Shown here piece after piece: positions 1 to 10,574 of a stretch of 64,000 nt of DNA; the stretch's first letter is position 1; each line of letters begins with the position of its first letter. This stretch comes from Morinoia aosen (Eukaryota; Arthropoda; Malacostraca; Amphipoda; Talitridae), in NCBI GenBank assembly GCA_030386875.1, contig CM059579.1:91082253-91146252 (forward strand), read 5' to 3'. The position numbers and the translations under genes are program-made. The notes under the pieces were generated by a model, which saw only the letters and a list, made by a program, of their open reading frames with translations, was not told the origin of the DNA and ran no database searches.

Positions 1-374
1 CAGTAAATAGAAGAACTTCTCTCAAATGACTCTAGAAATTGTACTTCACAAGGATTTAACACCTGTACATAAAAATCATCAACAACTTCTTTAGAAAAAT
101 AAAATAAGGCAATATCCATAACTTCACACGGACCTCCAAAACTTTTTTTCAGTACGAACTAATCCACTACCCGGTCTAGTCAACGTAAACAGAAATATTG
201 ATAACGTCAAAGAAAAGAAATAAGGTGGGCAACAAGTCTCCTTATCAATTCCGTAAAATTAACACTCCTTAGTCGGACTATCATTAAGAATTTAAAGACG
301 AAGAATACAGCACGGATAGGTATCATTTTTAATAGAATTTAGCGAAACTAAATTATAAAAATCTTTAATTAGTC
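1..374. other. AT-rich non-coding stretch
   Basis: I see no ORF, RNA gene or repeat unit here. It lies 3' of the minus-strand PLE fragment and may include its 3' terminal sequence or plain intergenic DNA. Confidence 0.5.
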
Positions 375-382
375 AGTTTTAA

Positions 383-412
383 ACGTTTCGGAGACCAGCT
401 CCATCTTCAGTA
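383..412 (-). ncRNA. Hammerhead-ribozyme-like motif at PLE 3' end
   Basis: On the minus strand the sequence has CTGAAGA, a short hairpin (GGAG ... CTCC) and GAAACGTTT, in the order expected for a hammerhead core: CUGAUGA, stem II, GAAA, very short stem III. The core has A where U is canonical (CUGAAGA). PLEs are known to carry minimal hammerhead motifs in their terminal repeats, and this motif sits about 85 bp downstream of the GIY-YIG ORF of a PLE on the same strand. I do not see a convincing helix I, so activity is doubtful. Confidence 0.5.
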
Positions 413-497
413 AGTCTGAAAGCATAAAAAACAAAATTGGTTAGTTCATGACGACAGTAAGAAAAAGTGACAAAGTGATCAGTACTAGAAAAAAAAA

Positions 498-1355
498 TTA
501 TACAAAAATTTCTAAAGGATATGAACTATTGGCACTATTTAAAGGTGGCTTCTCTTTTGCAATGTAAAGGGATTCCAAAATGCGCAAATCTAACTCGTTA
601 GGAGCAGAACATAAAATAGAAAAATTATCCTCGGAAATACGGCTGCTACACTGTTCGGCATGAAGGCGGATTGATGAATGAGGAGGTTGAGCTAAAGGTC
701 TCCCGGTACGAAAGCTAACTCCGCGGTGCTGGGCAATCCTAACGTAAAAAGGCAGCGTCGTCATGCCGACGTAGCCAGACGTAGACTGTACGCAACTAAA
801 TTTATATACCTGGGATGCCCGCATCCGCTTAGGAATCCTATCTTTGTACCGAAAGAAAGAACCAACTCGCAGCAGATTTACCGTAATTACATTTAATTTT
901 ACCGCAGGAAAGTGGTGTTTAAAAAGGTTTTCAATATCCCGGGACATCTTGCTCGTAAAATCACCAAAATATGGAAATACGCAGTAGAGCTGTTGCACCG
1001 AATCGGCGACATCATTAATACCGGAATATTTCTTGGCTAAAATTTTTTTAATAAGAGCATGAACCATAGAGGAAGGGAATCCGTTTTTACAAAAAAATGA
1101 GACTAAAAAATTAAATTCAGCAGGAAGATCCACAAAACTAGAACAAATGTTATAGACACGATTTAACAAGGTTTTAATCGCATTAATTTTGAAACTATTG
1201 TTACAGTTGCTGTAGAAACTCATGCCCAACCCAGTAAAAGTAGCCTTACGAAAAACTGAAGTAGTGAAAGCTTTACCTACTCGAGTAATTTTTGAGTCCA
1301 AAAAAGATAACGAGCCACAATTTTCAATTTCGATTGTAAATTTTATTGTAAATCC
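498..1355 (-). pseudogene. PLE RT thumb + GIY-YIG endonuclease, partial
   Basis: A Met codon occurs at 1301, but the same frame is open back to a TAA at 1356-1358. The upstream codons match the conserved PLE region just before the thumb (FLDSKI, then TSVFRKATFTG), so the Met is not a true start. The C-terminal third has GIY-YIG hallmarks: a YVG variant of the YIG motif, a following arginine/histidine segment (VRIAQHRG), the downstream segment SFRTGRPL, and the putative catalytic Glu in RILESLYI. The endonuclease would nick target DNA for priming. The RT palm is missing. The remaining frame has no internal stop over about 285 codons, so this copy is either fairly young or little decayed after 5' truncation. 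No host gene adjoins it. Confidence 0.85.
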
Positions 1356-1359
1356 TTAT

Positions 1360-4050
1360 TAATCACAAGGATTCAAAAATGATTTTGTTGGGTTGTGAGT
1401 AGAAAAATTTCATGTGACATAAGAATATTATATTTTTCATAATTTGCAGCAAGTACACGAGCCAAACTGAACAAAATTTACTAAGGAAGAAAGCTCCTCG
1501 GTTCGTATCAGGTAACCGAGCTTCTGAAAACATGAACGTTGTAGCACAATCACGAGTGTCAATTTCTTTTAAAGACGGTTACATTCCGCTTCACATCGTC
1601 GCTTTCTGGTCGAGAGATCACACGAAGCATTACTACTAAGACAGACATAAAATACTGCACCGACGATAAAAGAACTCTCGCGCAGCCGACAAAATCCCTC
1701 CACTACCATCATAGGAGCTCAATATAACTATGAAGGTCGGAAGATAACTATGTCCAGTTCACAAGTATCTGGGACAGAAATTGCTTATTCTTAGAGATTC
1801 TCAGCAATCACAATCACTGAAAAGTTAGGCAGGGATTTGGATTTCAATGAAGGTTAGAGAATAAATCACATTCCCTGCTGCATATTCAGATCCAATGCTG
1901 TTTGAAAAAATAAGCAGCGACAATGCTAAATAAGAAACAATTCAACGAAACGAATAATCGAATAGTGCTGATTGTTCACTGCAACACTAACTGAGGGTGC
2001 TTCATTAGAAAGTCAAGCACTCATCAAGACAAGGAACTTTGGCTAAACAATTATGAAAAAATCGTTGCCGACAACGAGAAGTGTTTCTATGCGATGTTAT
2101 CAGCCAGCATCCACTTGATGAGAACTCGAAGGTAACGCGTACGAAAGTTAATGCAAGCTGACGAGTGGTAACAAGTCACTCATCTGAAGTGTGTTAATTT
2201 CTAGGGCACTATGTACTAAACCTTCATATCCTTTGACGACGAAACGAATCTATTTTTGAAAAGTGAAAATTACTCCTGACGATCACAAATCAACACGTTG
2301 ATGCTTATTGAACTCAACGGTGGTCATGAACTGCATTTTATTTCAAACTTTTTTGGAACAAATTTTTTCTACTGCAAAATTATAAAACCATTAATGGACA
2401 AAAACTCCATGAAGAAACACACTCGCTTCCACAGGCACTTCTACACTTGAAATTCATTTCATAAAAAATAACTAACAATGTCATAGGTAGTCAGAGTTCT
2501 CTAGAAGCCACATTTTTCCCAACAGTCACAAAATAAATCGAAGCCTCGTGAACATTGAATGCAGAAAAGTAAGCCAAGAAAAAGAAATCCCAGTTTTCTA
2601 GTGGTAGTCAAGCTGTACAGAACAGTGAGAAAACGCTCAATACAAGTAATTTACCAACGCAAATGCTACAAAGTGATAACAAAAAAAGAAAAGAGTTCTA
2701 AGAGAATTCGTACTAAATGTTAACGCCACTAGTCATAAACACGCCTGCAATCTTTGATCACTAATAGCCTCTGAGAGGTAACATGCGAGTAATGTTGTTT
2801 GAAACAAAAAAAAGGGTCATTCGCCACTCGCTAACGACACCTATTATGGAACCTTTTCAGTCACCTTTTACGGCAAGTAGGGTATAAAATTACTTAACAA
2901 AAAAATGGGACGAAAAGTTTCTACTACTAATGAGGAGATTTTATCTCAAATTGAAAACCATTCCTAATTTAGTTCATGGTGAAATTCTCAATTTTTCCCA
3001 ATACCCTGTTAAAGTTGCACAGAAGTTGTGAAGACAGTAACGCTGAAATCCTCTCCACTTGCGATGTACAGATCTTCTGCCAGTAATTCCCAGCCAAACT
3101 TGGCTTTTCATAGCCTCTCTTAACATATTGTAAATTATTAAATCGAACTTACTCCGGTACTGGGGGTGCCGTGTCCTATACCAGCACCGCAACCTCACTC
3201 TGAGGTTACGGTGCTCTCGATCAGGCTGCTGCTCCAACTCAGAAAAAATCAAAAGCTCCTGAGCTGAATTTTCTAGCATAAAAAAATAAGCATAAAAAGT
3301 CTAAGAACCAAGCGGCCGAAGTTCCTCTGCAGGAAAATATTGTATTATAATTGAAGACCAGCGTTTGACTACAGCGACAGCTCGTGCGCTTCCAATGGGT
3401 TCAACACTTTCAAAAAAGGCAATTGAAGCCTTCCATTAGCATACTTTTCACAAAATCTCGATATACTTTTGCCGCGAGCTCACAAATGACAGGCACAAAT
3501 CACTCCAAACAATGAGATTGTCGCTGAGATGCACCGCACACAGGAAAAAGCAAATTCTCCAGTAAGGCACTAGCTTTAATAAAAACTAAGTTTACTCTTC
3601 TCATGGAACTCTTATTTAAAAAAAAAACAAAAATTAATTGGTTTTCTTGCGTTGAGAGAGATCATTTTCATTGATATTAGCGCCAAGAAGTATTAAAATA
3701 ACTCCCGATAATTTTAACTACCGACAGCCGAGAGGCCAACAATTTAAGACATTCGGAAGCGATGTTCTACAATGCACGGCTCTTTCCCTCACACCAACCA
3801 GTCGATAATTGTAGGAAAAATGTAGTCATCCCTCATTGCTGAGAAGTTTTCCCCCAAAAAGCAAAGGTTCGAACAATAAAGAGATACTGAATAACGCCTG
3901 GGGAAACCAACCACTCCAGTATGGTGGTTTGTGGTGAGAGCAATAAAACAGAGTTTAATAAACTCTACAGAATTCAGCACACAATAAAGGCAAGTAAAGT
4001 TAACCCATTTATTGCCATAGGAAGACTACAACGAATGAAGCGACTAACTG
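1360..4050. other. Intergenic, no recognisable gene
   Basis: AT-rich sequence with only short ORFs. The longest (2974-3279, minus, 101 codons) matches no family I know and has no motif, signal peptide or codon bias worth calling. No tandem array or transposon end was recognised. Confidence 0.4.
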
Positions 4051-4054
4051 AGAA

Positions 4055-4300
4055 TTGTTCCTAAAGAAGGGGAGGTTACAGCGCGCGCTGCCCCATCTCC
4101 TGAAGGAGGACCTGGAGAGTGTGAGGGCCCGGGGACGCGGTGTGGGCGTGGCAGGCGGCGGCAGGCTGGGGCAGTACGACCCCAGCACGGAGCTGCAGCT
4201 GTACAGGTCGTCTGATGAAGACTTCGACGAGCCGTCCGAACAGTCTGCACAACATCACGGCATACAGATCTTCTCCGGTTATGCGCGACTACACATCTAA
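4055..4300 (+). CDS. GC-rich exon-like ORF, unrecognised
   Basis: A sharply GC-rich island in AT-rich surroundings carries an 81-codon open frame from a TTG to a TAA. An internal exon is more likely: AG at 4065-4066 after a short pyrimidine-rich run could be an acceptor, and GT at AG|GTCG (about 4206) or CCG|GTTA (about 4278) could be donors. The peptide has an Arg/Gly-rich stretch followed by an acidic, Ser-rich segment (SSDEDFDEPSEQ) that resembles a disordered, phosphorylatable region of a cytoplasmic protein. The minus strand is also open in this interval, as expected from high GC, but the plus-strand composition looks more protein-like. I cannot name the gene. It could be an exon of a large host gene whose other exons lie outside, or a GC-rich repeat. 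Confidence 0.35.
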   Translation: MFLKKGRLQRALPHLLKEDLESVRARGRGVGVAGGGRLGQYDPSTELQLYRSSDEDFDEPSEQSAQHHGIQIFSGYARLHI

Positions 4301-4339
4301 AATTATGCCCAAATTTCAATTATGTGAGGTGTGAACATG

Positions 4340-4857
4340 AGCACACTTCAACTTAAATTTAATCTCTCTGATGAAATGCTGATGCTCATGGTATGAGTGC
4401 CAAAATAACGGAAATATTTTGCACAATGGTAAATACAAAAACTTCGCAAAATAATCCACAAATAAAACGCTTTTGAAATATTATTACACTCTGTCTAAGT
4501 TCAACAGCCAAACAACATTTTGCTCTCAAAATGTTATTTTGAGACAACGCTGGATAAAAAGTACATGACAGCTATTTACTCTTAAAATAACCAGTGAACT
4601 CTTATAATAACTAGTTACCTCTAATTCCTTTGGCCATTAAACAATAACATATTCTGTGCTAGCTTAACAATCGGTTACCTCTGTATACCAAGGTACATTA
4701 TCTTAATGTATTTTTTCAAGGCAATAGAGTTCGTTTCCATGCTTCGAAGTAATTCTATGCATGGAAGTAGTTCTACGCGCGAAATAAAATTACAGAGTAA
4801 GCGTGAAATATCCTCCGCTTCAAATCAACGAAGAAGCAGAGGCCAACTAGGTGTTTA
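4340..4857. other. Intergenic, no recognisable gene
   Basis: AT-rich, short ORFs only. No repeat copy recognised. Confidence 0.4.
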
Positions 4858-5013
4858 TCACGAAACGCACGCAGTGTGATCAGTTCTTTTACTACCAGTG
4901 AAACAGGACTCAATATCATAGAAATTATATCCAGAAATTGTGAATTCGTTGTACCCTCCCGCTGACAACTCCACAGCACCTATAACAAAAATGATTAATA
5001 GGAGGCCAACCAT
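4858..5013 (-). CDS. Possible small secreted peptide or first exon
   Basis: The ATG at 5013 sits in a favourable context (AAAAAATGG) and opens a 51-codon frame. Residues 2-18 form a hydrophobic core (VGLLLIIFVIGAV) typical of a signal peptide, followed by small residues suited to signal peptidase (ELSAG). The short mature part contains two cysteines and ends at TGA. A GT within the codons after CFTG (GTAGTA) could be a splice donor, so this may be exon 1 of a longer secreted protein. A longer frame begins at an upstream ATG (5040), but the hydrophobic start at 5013 is better. No family recognised. A 51-codon ORF in AT-rich DNA can arise by chance. Confidence 0.3.
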   Translation of the reverse strand: MVGLLLIIFVIGAVELSAGGYNEFTISGYNFYDIESCFTGSKRTDHTACVS

Positions 5014-5223
5014 TTTTTCATCAGGCGCCCTGAAGCACACTTGGTCGCGACATTTGGGCTATGACCTGTCGTGAGTGTTAGAGAATTTACAGAGAATTTA
5101 AGGCCGCCACGCGTTCCTCCCCATAACTGGACTTTATGTATTTGTGCCGCAGTCTTAAAAGCCACAGGGTACAATCTAGTCCGTAAAGAGGTGCTAGAGT
5201 AGGATTATACCTCGAGATCGCAT

Positions 5224-5381
5224 ATTTCATGAACTTCTTTCTCAACTTATTATTTCTATTCCCATTCTGCATAGATTCCGCGTTAACCCTAATTCCATAC
5301 TAAATGGTGCCTTCCTTCTTCCTCTCTTTAGATCACGTTTGTTGCGGATAGGGAGACTTAAACTAAATAATAATCTAATCT
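5224..5381 (+). repeat. SINE-like family, 5'-truncated copy
   Basis: This is the 3' half of the repeat family also found at 7018, 43737, 53974 and 60145. It starts at the TTTCATGAACTTCTTTC segment and ends in the family tail GGGAGACTTAAACTA ... TAATCTAATCT. 5' truncation fits target-primed retroposition. Confidence 0.75.
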
Positions 5382-7017
5382 GAATGGACAAATTTTATTA
5401 GATTTTTTCTTAATTGTTGTCGTGAAGAATGTACTTGAGGAAGTCATGATGATTTTCATCTACAATTCACGTTATTCAGCGTTAGTTTCTGTGATTGAAA
5501 TAGGCTCTCGCAGTGCGCGTTCTGAAATTTTGGCTTATTGAGTAATATCTTATGAACATTTATAAATTGATTTATCACAAGTGGTAGCAATTAATGCTGC
5601 GAACTACATACCACAAAGTACAGGCTGAGATGTGACCACTTGTGGGAACTAAGGGAACTTCATTCTACTCGTACAACTCAATTCAATCTAGGACACTTCA
5701 TTTGAACTTTTACTTGACTGATGCAGTGGTTACTCATAGCGTGTGGGAACTAGTGAGATTTATGTAACTATAACAAAATATACGAACAAGAACTATATGT
5801 TCAAGAATTGATTGGAGATGCTTCTTAACGATAGGCCAATCATTTTGACCATTTACTGAAGCTGAATGTTTTTTTTTGAGAAGGGGGGGGGGGGGGTGCT
5901 ACTCGTATTGTTTACTTCAGAATTGACCATCACAGGGGAAGATGTAAGGTCCCGCCCAATTGAAAATCAAGGACGTGTCGCCGGTGAATTAAAGACGAGA
6001 CAGTCGATCATGTATGAATTAAAGGCGAGTCGGCCGGTTCGGCCTTTTAACTCATCTCCGCACTCTTAACCACGCAAGGTCGAGCTCGGACGTAATATGC
6101 TGAGCCGGCCAGTTATAATTTGAGGGCGCAAACTTCTAAGTTGGTTAATGGCCGTAGTATTTGAGGACGGCCATCTGTTGTTTACAGCCATACAAATATC
6201 ATTGATCTATCGCAATGAAACGTATGCTCTGACATTGTGGCGTACAATGCATCAAGCTTGAAATTATATTTCACATATTTTTTTCAATTTCATGCTTTTC
6301 CAGAAATATTCACAACATTGAAACTGAAGACTTTACTGAAATGCAGAATAAATGCATTGCTGCGTTTACTTGTGTTCATTTATGTATTTTTACCATGCCA
6401 TTGTTATACGCATGTTCTTATTTCATTATTCAATACCAGACACAAGTCAAACACATTACCACAGTCCCAGCAGTCTATCTCTCTCAGAAGAGAAGTGCTA
6501 CAAACTGAGAGGACATGAATATTTATTCTTATCTATGCAAGATTTTACATTGAGAAATTATATTCACGAGTGAAATCGGTGTAATTTCTTTTTAGTTCTA
6601 AATACATTCCAATGAATTTAATCATCATTCGGAAATTTATAAAATAAGAAGTAACATGAAATGGAAATGATAAATCGTGAATCATATACCTAAGAATTAT
6701 ACGTAAGATAAATCGTATTTCTTCTAAATTTTATTCTTAGACGTTTTCTTTTTTATGGTGAAGATATCGTGATGTTGACAATGCTAATTATTTCAAGAAG
6801 CACAAAGGTTTCAAACAATGCTAAGAGAAAGCGCTTTTAATTATGATAGTTTCTAATAACGAGTTTTATGGCAGTACCCGCTGTAGTTTCCTTAACGAAA
6901 TACCGCATAAAACTTTGCTAATTACGTTGTAAAGAATTAAATGTGGTAATAAGAAACACTTTTATTCTAACAAGTAATTAAATTGATTATTGTCTGAAAA
7001 AGTAAAGCAATACAAGT
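5382..7017. other. Intergenic; contains T-run and G-run at 5867-5897
   Basis: A poly-T run followed by AGAAG and a run of about 14 G occurs at 5867-5897. A more GC-balanced stretch at 5930-6170 has no ORF I trust. The 93-codon ORF at 6237-6518 has no family features. No transposon ends recognised. Confidence 0.4.
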
Positions 7018-7357
7018 TCCCCTCAAGAGTATACAACTGTTTTATCTATGGGAATTAGCGCTCCCAGGGGGTCTTTGTGAGGGCCCGAGCTAAAGGTTAG
7101 GTAGGCTTCCTTTTTGTTAAAATAGAATAGGTTTTTGTTTCGTTGCGGACCATCTTTTTTCGGTTCACTGCTGTCCTGTTTTTCAGCACTTTCTACTTTC
7201 TTCTTCAATTTTTTCTCGCTTCATGAACTTCTTTCTTAGCTTCCTGTTTCTGTGCACCTTGTGCATAGATTCCGCATTCCCTCAACTCCATACTGAATGG
7301 CGCCTTCCTCCTTCCTCTCTTAGAACATCTTTGTCGAGGTTAAGGGAGGCTAAAACT
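7018..7357 (+). repeat. SINE-like family, near full-length copy
   Basis: Begins CCCCTCAAGAG..., includes the conserved core GTGAGGGCCCGAGCTAAAGG and the segment CACTGCTGTCCTG, and ends GGGAGGCTAAAAC. Length about 340 bp, similar to the copies at 43737-44091 and 60145-60501. It is immediately followed by the AAT/ATT microsatellite that borders the LINE. The small ORF starting at 7223 (hydrophobic N-terminus) lies within this repeat and is not a host gene. Confidence 0.8.
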
Positions 7358-7371
7358 TTCTTATATAATAA

Positions 7372-7413
7372 TGATAATGATAAAAATAATAATAATAATA
7401 TTAATAATAATTA

Positions 7414-7448
<35 letters not shown>

Positions 7449-7470
7449 TGTGTTATTAATAATAATCATA
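7372..7470. repeat. AAT/ATT microsatellite
   Basis: Runs of AAT then ATT triplets. It borders the 5' side of the Dong/R4-like LINE, while TAA repeats border its 3' side (13488-13506). Confidence 0.85.
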
Positions 7471-7475
7471 ATACC

Positions 7476-7545
7476 CCTGAGCGGCTGACATCCGCTCAGG
7501 AGGGCATCCCCCCGCTGGCGGATGGGGGGGACGGCCTATGCAAAT
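7476..7545 (+). promoter_or_regulatory. Stable hairpin cluster at LINE 5' end
   Basis: Three successive hairpins: CCTGAGCGG/CCGCTCAGG (7476-7500), a C6/G6 stem around GCTGGCGGAT (7508-7530), and CCTAT-GCAA-ATAGG with a GNRA-type loop. R2- and R4-type LINEs often have structured 5' ends, some with HDV-like self-cleaving ribozymes. I could not thread an HDV fold with confidence, so only the hairpins are claimed. Confidence 0.45.
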
Positions 7546-7935
7546 AGGTTATCTGCGAATACTGAATAAGCAGACGCCGACCAAACTGTCCCCGCTGGTT
7601 GAGGGTAATCACTAACCGTATGGAAGCGCGCGTTCAGACACCCCCTCAACGACGTGAATGGGACCCGCCAGCTTCCAATTGCGGGTGTCTCGTCCGGCAG
7701 GGTAAGTTCCCCGGGAGCTAGTAGTGAGCCACACGCTACTAGTATGCAGGCAGACAGAGGTTAGAGATAACAATGGAGAAGAGCAGCGTTTACTGGTAGG
7801 ATGCTGTACAGGTGGGGACGCGAACCAAATGCGCGGGCCCTAAAGAGCTCACCGCTTATAAGACCTCTGAGGTGCACGGGGGAAGAGGGGCATGGATGGC
7901 GCTTGGCGCACATACCTCCCCCCTTTACCCGGATA
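7546..7935 (+). other. GC-rich 5' leader of the LINE
   Basis: Non-coding, distinctly GC-richer than its surroundings, with short CCCC/GGGG tracts. It ends abruptly in A-rich sequence near 7940. Likely the 5' UTR of the LINE. Confidence 0.45.
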
Positions 7936-9655
7936 GGTATTCAATTATAAATAAAAAAAATATTATTCGGGCGGATAAAAACAAAAATTCAAATTTCAAA
8001 TAAGTCCAAAAACAACATTAATAACGAAATAATAACTAAACAGAATTAAAGCAAATCCATTAATTAAATTTCGCACAACTACAAATGTTAACACCATCGT
8101 TTTCTCCAAACATGTTGCACTCGCTCGATCGCATAATGAGCGTAGAGCACATACAACATTAGCATGATTAAATAGATATTACATAGCGAGAACTAGATTA
8201 AATAGTGATTATATAGGTTATACGATTATAAAACATCAAAAAGAACTGGGTCAAGTAAACCAACAAGGAAAAAAGAAAAATCGGTACAGATCGGTTTCGT
8301 TCACATCAACAATCCAATGGGTTTAATAAAACTTTTATCCCGTAGGTTCATCGCAGAAACTTTAAAATAAAAACAAACAGTTGAAGAAAGTCTGCTACAA
8401 AACGTAATAATTTATGAAAACGTTGTGAAAATCTAAACAAGGAAAAATGAATAACAGTTATATATAACGGCAAATTAAGTTCAATATTTTCAATACTACT
8501 AAATTTGGTCGATACCTCTCCCATCACATCGAAGTTGTTCACCATATTAGATTTAAAACATTTGTCAAGTCAATCGACAGGCAGAACGCAAATGACGTAG
8601 TACCTTAGAACTCGTTATTACAACACTTAATTACGTGGTCGTATAACACATCGAGTATACGATTATATGAAATTCGGGTTAGTTATACACCCAACAAAAA
8701 AAAGGAACAATCACTAATCAATTTCAAACACTACATTTATGGTAAACGTAACACTGTAAAAGGTAAACTCTCATTTTCAATTTAACACCAAATCAAATCT
8801 TCAAGTAAGTTACTCTTTTGAAATCACTGCGCGCGAAGGTGAATTTCAATAATTTCTTGACTGCGCGCGAAGCTGAGCTGCCGTCAAGGCCATCTATGTT
8901 TGTTGACAGGTGCTGGTGTTGACATGAGCTGGTTTCAGGCCGTCTTGGCCGGACACAGCACAGCCTAGTGCGTAACACGTCACGTGTTTAATACGTGACT
9001 CACCCGTACTCGCTGTGCTTCTTTGCTGGCACAGCAGCATGAATCGTGTTACATACTGTCACCGTTCACCGTTTAAAGTCAATGGTTCACCTTATCAATG
9101 GTTCACCGTTGTTCTCCTTCCCTTTCACGAAGGTGAATTATACCTAGTATTATGGGATAATTGGGTGAACTGCGGGTAAACTGCGCGCGGCCATGTACAT
9201 GTACCATGTTACCGTGTTACAAGATGTTGTGTTACCGCTCGCACCCGTGCGACCTGAAATTGAAAAAAATACGAGAAGATTAGCATGGTTAAAGCGCAAA
9301 ATTTAGTACATGAATGATTGAATAAAGTAAATTGAGAAACACCTTTAGTGTCAGAGCGATCCTGTACCGAATCTTACTATTTAGTTAATGACAAGGAAAC
9401 ATTCTTAAAACTTTGAGTCGATGATTTAAATGTCCAACAAGAACAAGTCTCTCATTATCATTTAAATTTTCTCAGAGAATGAATGCTGACTCAATAAAGC
9501 TCAGCTCAATTCCGAATAGGCATTTAATTTGCTGAGAGATCGAAAACATTCTCTCCACATTAAAATCTCGGCATGAATAATGACCGGATTTCGCTAGAAT
9601 TTTCCAATCTGTATTTAAAATGTGAATTCAGCATATTAATTGTCATCGAGACATT
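7936..9655. other. AT-rich segment inside the LINE, possible nested insertion
   Basis: Composition changes sharply at both ends. The segment has no long ORF. At 8828-9190 it has scattered CG-rich words (TGCGCGCGAA twice, several GGTTCACC). I found no clear terminal repeats or target duplication, so its nature is open. Confidence 0.3.
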
Positions 9656-10148
9656 AGAGGAGCTCGACCCGATGCACACTAGTGGACCGGATGTTTCGGG
9701 CGAACCCGGTCGTCAACGCGCTACGAACCCAACTGCAGTACAGGAGCTGTCTCCAGTTGCTTGTGAAGCCGTGCGGGGCACGGCTCACTCGACGGCGACT
9801 CCTCCAAGCAATCCAAGGAGAGCGGCAGACCGGTCACTGGAGACTATGACCCCTCCTACCTCGCCGCCTCCCATTAACAGACGTCAACCTGGAAAAAAGT
9901 GGACGAAGGAAGCCAGAAAAACCCTCTGGCTGTGCTACCTAAGAAGCGACCCCCAAACCAGAGGCTTTCGCAAACGCATGAGGCAAATCTGGGTCGACTT
10001 AGGCCTTCCCAACCACTCCGAGCAAATGCTGGCGAGCCAGATAAGAGAGATCAATCTCAAAAACCTCCTAACCCATGAGGAAAAAAGAGCTCATACCTCA
10101 AAGAGCAACTACCGAACCTCAGACACGTCCCATCGGGGAAGATCCTAG
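9573..10148 (+). pseudogene. LINE ORF, N-terminal region
   Basis: Codons from about 9660 onward are GC-rich and element-like, whereas the first 30 or so lie in AT-rich sequence and are probably not coding. The Pro/Ser/Thr-rich stretch is followed by a basic segment beginning KKWTKEARKTLWLCYLRSDP, comparable to the N-terminal DNA-binding-like module seen in R4/Dong-type proteins. The frame is lost near 10080; a different frame carries the protein over about 10080-10370, including a basic PPPKTNRPRGKK patch and DPPWKHRIQKN. Confidence 0.6.
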
Positions 10149-10574
10149 CAACCACTGCCAAGATCAATCGTCTCATCGGCAGAATAAAGACTAGGAACAT
10201 CACAGAAACTAACACCCTGATTCTGGTCGGAGCGTTCATAGTCTCCAAAGAGCTTGCTCCTCCGCCGAAAACCAACCGGCCGAGAGGAAAGAAAGATCCC
10301 CCGTGGAAACACCGAATCCAGAAAAACATAGATGAGCTCCAGAAACATCTAAGCTGGATTTCGGAATGAAGACGTGGCAGAATGACCTGCCGAAACAAAA
10401 TGGCAGAACTCTAGGGTAAATACCACTGCAGAAGAAACCCTCAAACAAAGGCTGTCGGCAAAGCGAAGCAAAATCCTCAGATATGAGAGTAAAATCGCTG
10501 GCTTTCAACAGAACAATCTGTTCACGACCAACCAGTCACGATTCTACAAACAGCTACGCCACAGCAACGACAAA

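Larger units (their letters stand above)
383..1355 (-). mobile_element. Penelope-like element fragment, 5'-truncated
   Basis: The fragment holds the end of the reverse transcriptase, a GIY-YIG endonuclease and a hammerhead-like motif. PLEs are eukaryotic retroelements whose RT is related to telomerase. The RT palm with its catalytic aspartates is absent, so this copy cannot act alone. A second PLE fragment of similar extent occurs at 56211-57353 (+), and both begin at nearly the same place in the protein. Confidence 0.85.

Noticed and set aside
7003..7017. 15-bp match TAAAGCAATACAAGT with 13504-13518, possible target duplication of the LINE
   Set aside because: A SINE-like copy lies between it and the LINE, and a 15-mer match is not unlikely in 64 kb of AT-rich DNA.
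7223..7459. ORF with hydrophobic N-terminus resembling a secreted protein
   Set aside because: Lies within the SINE-like repeat and runs into the ATT microsatellite.
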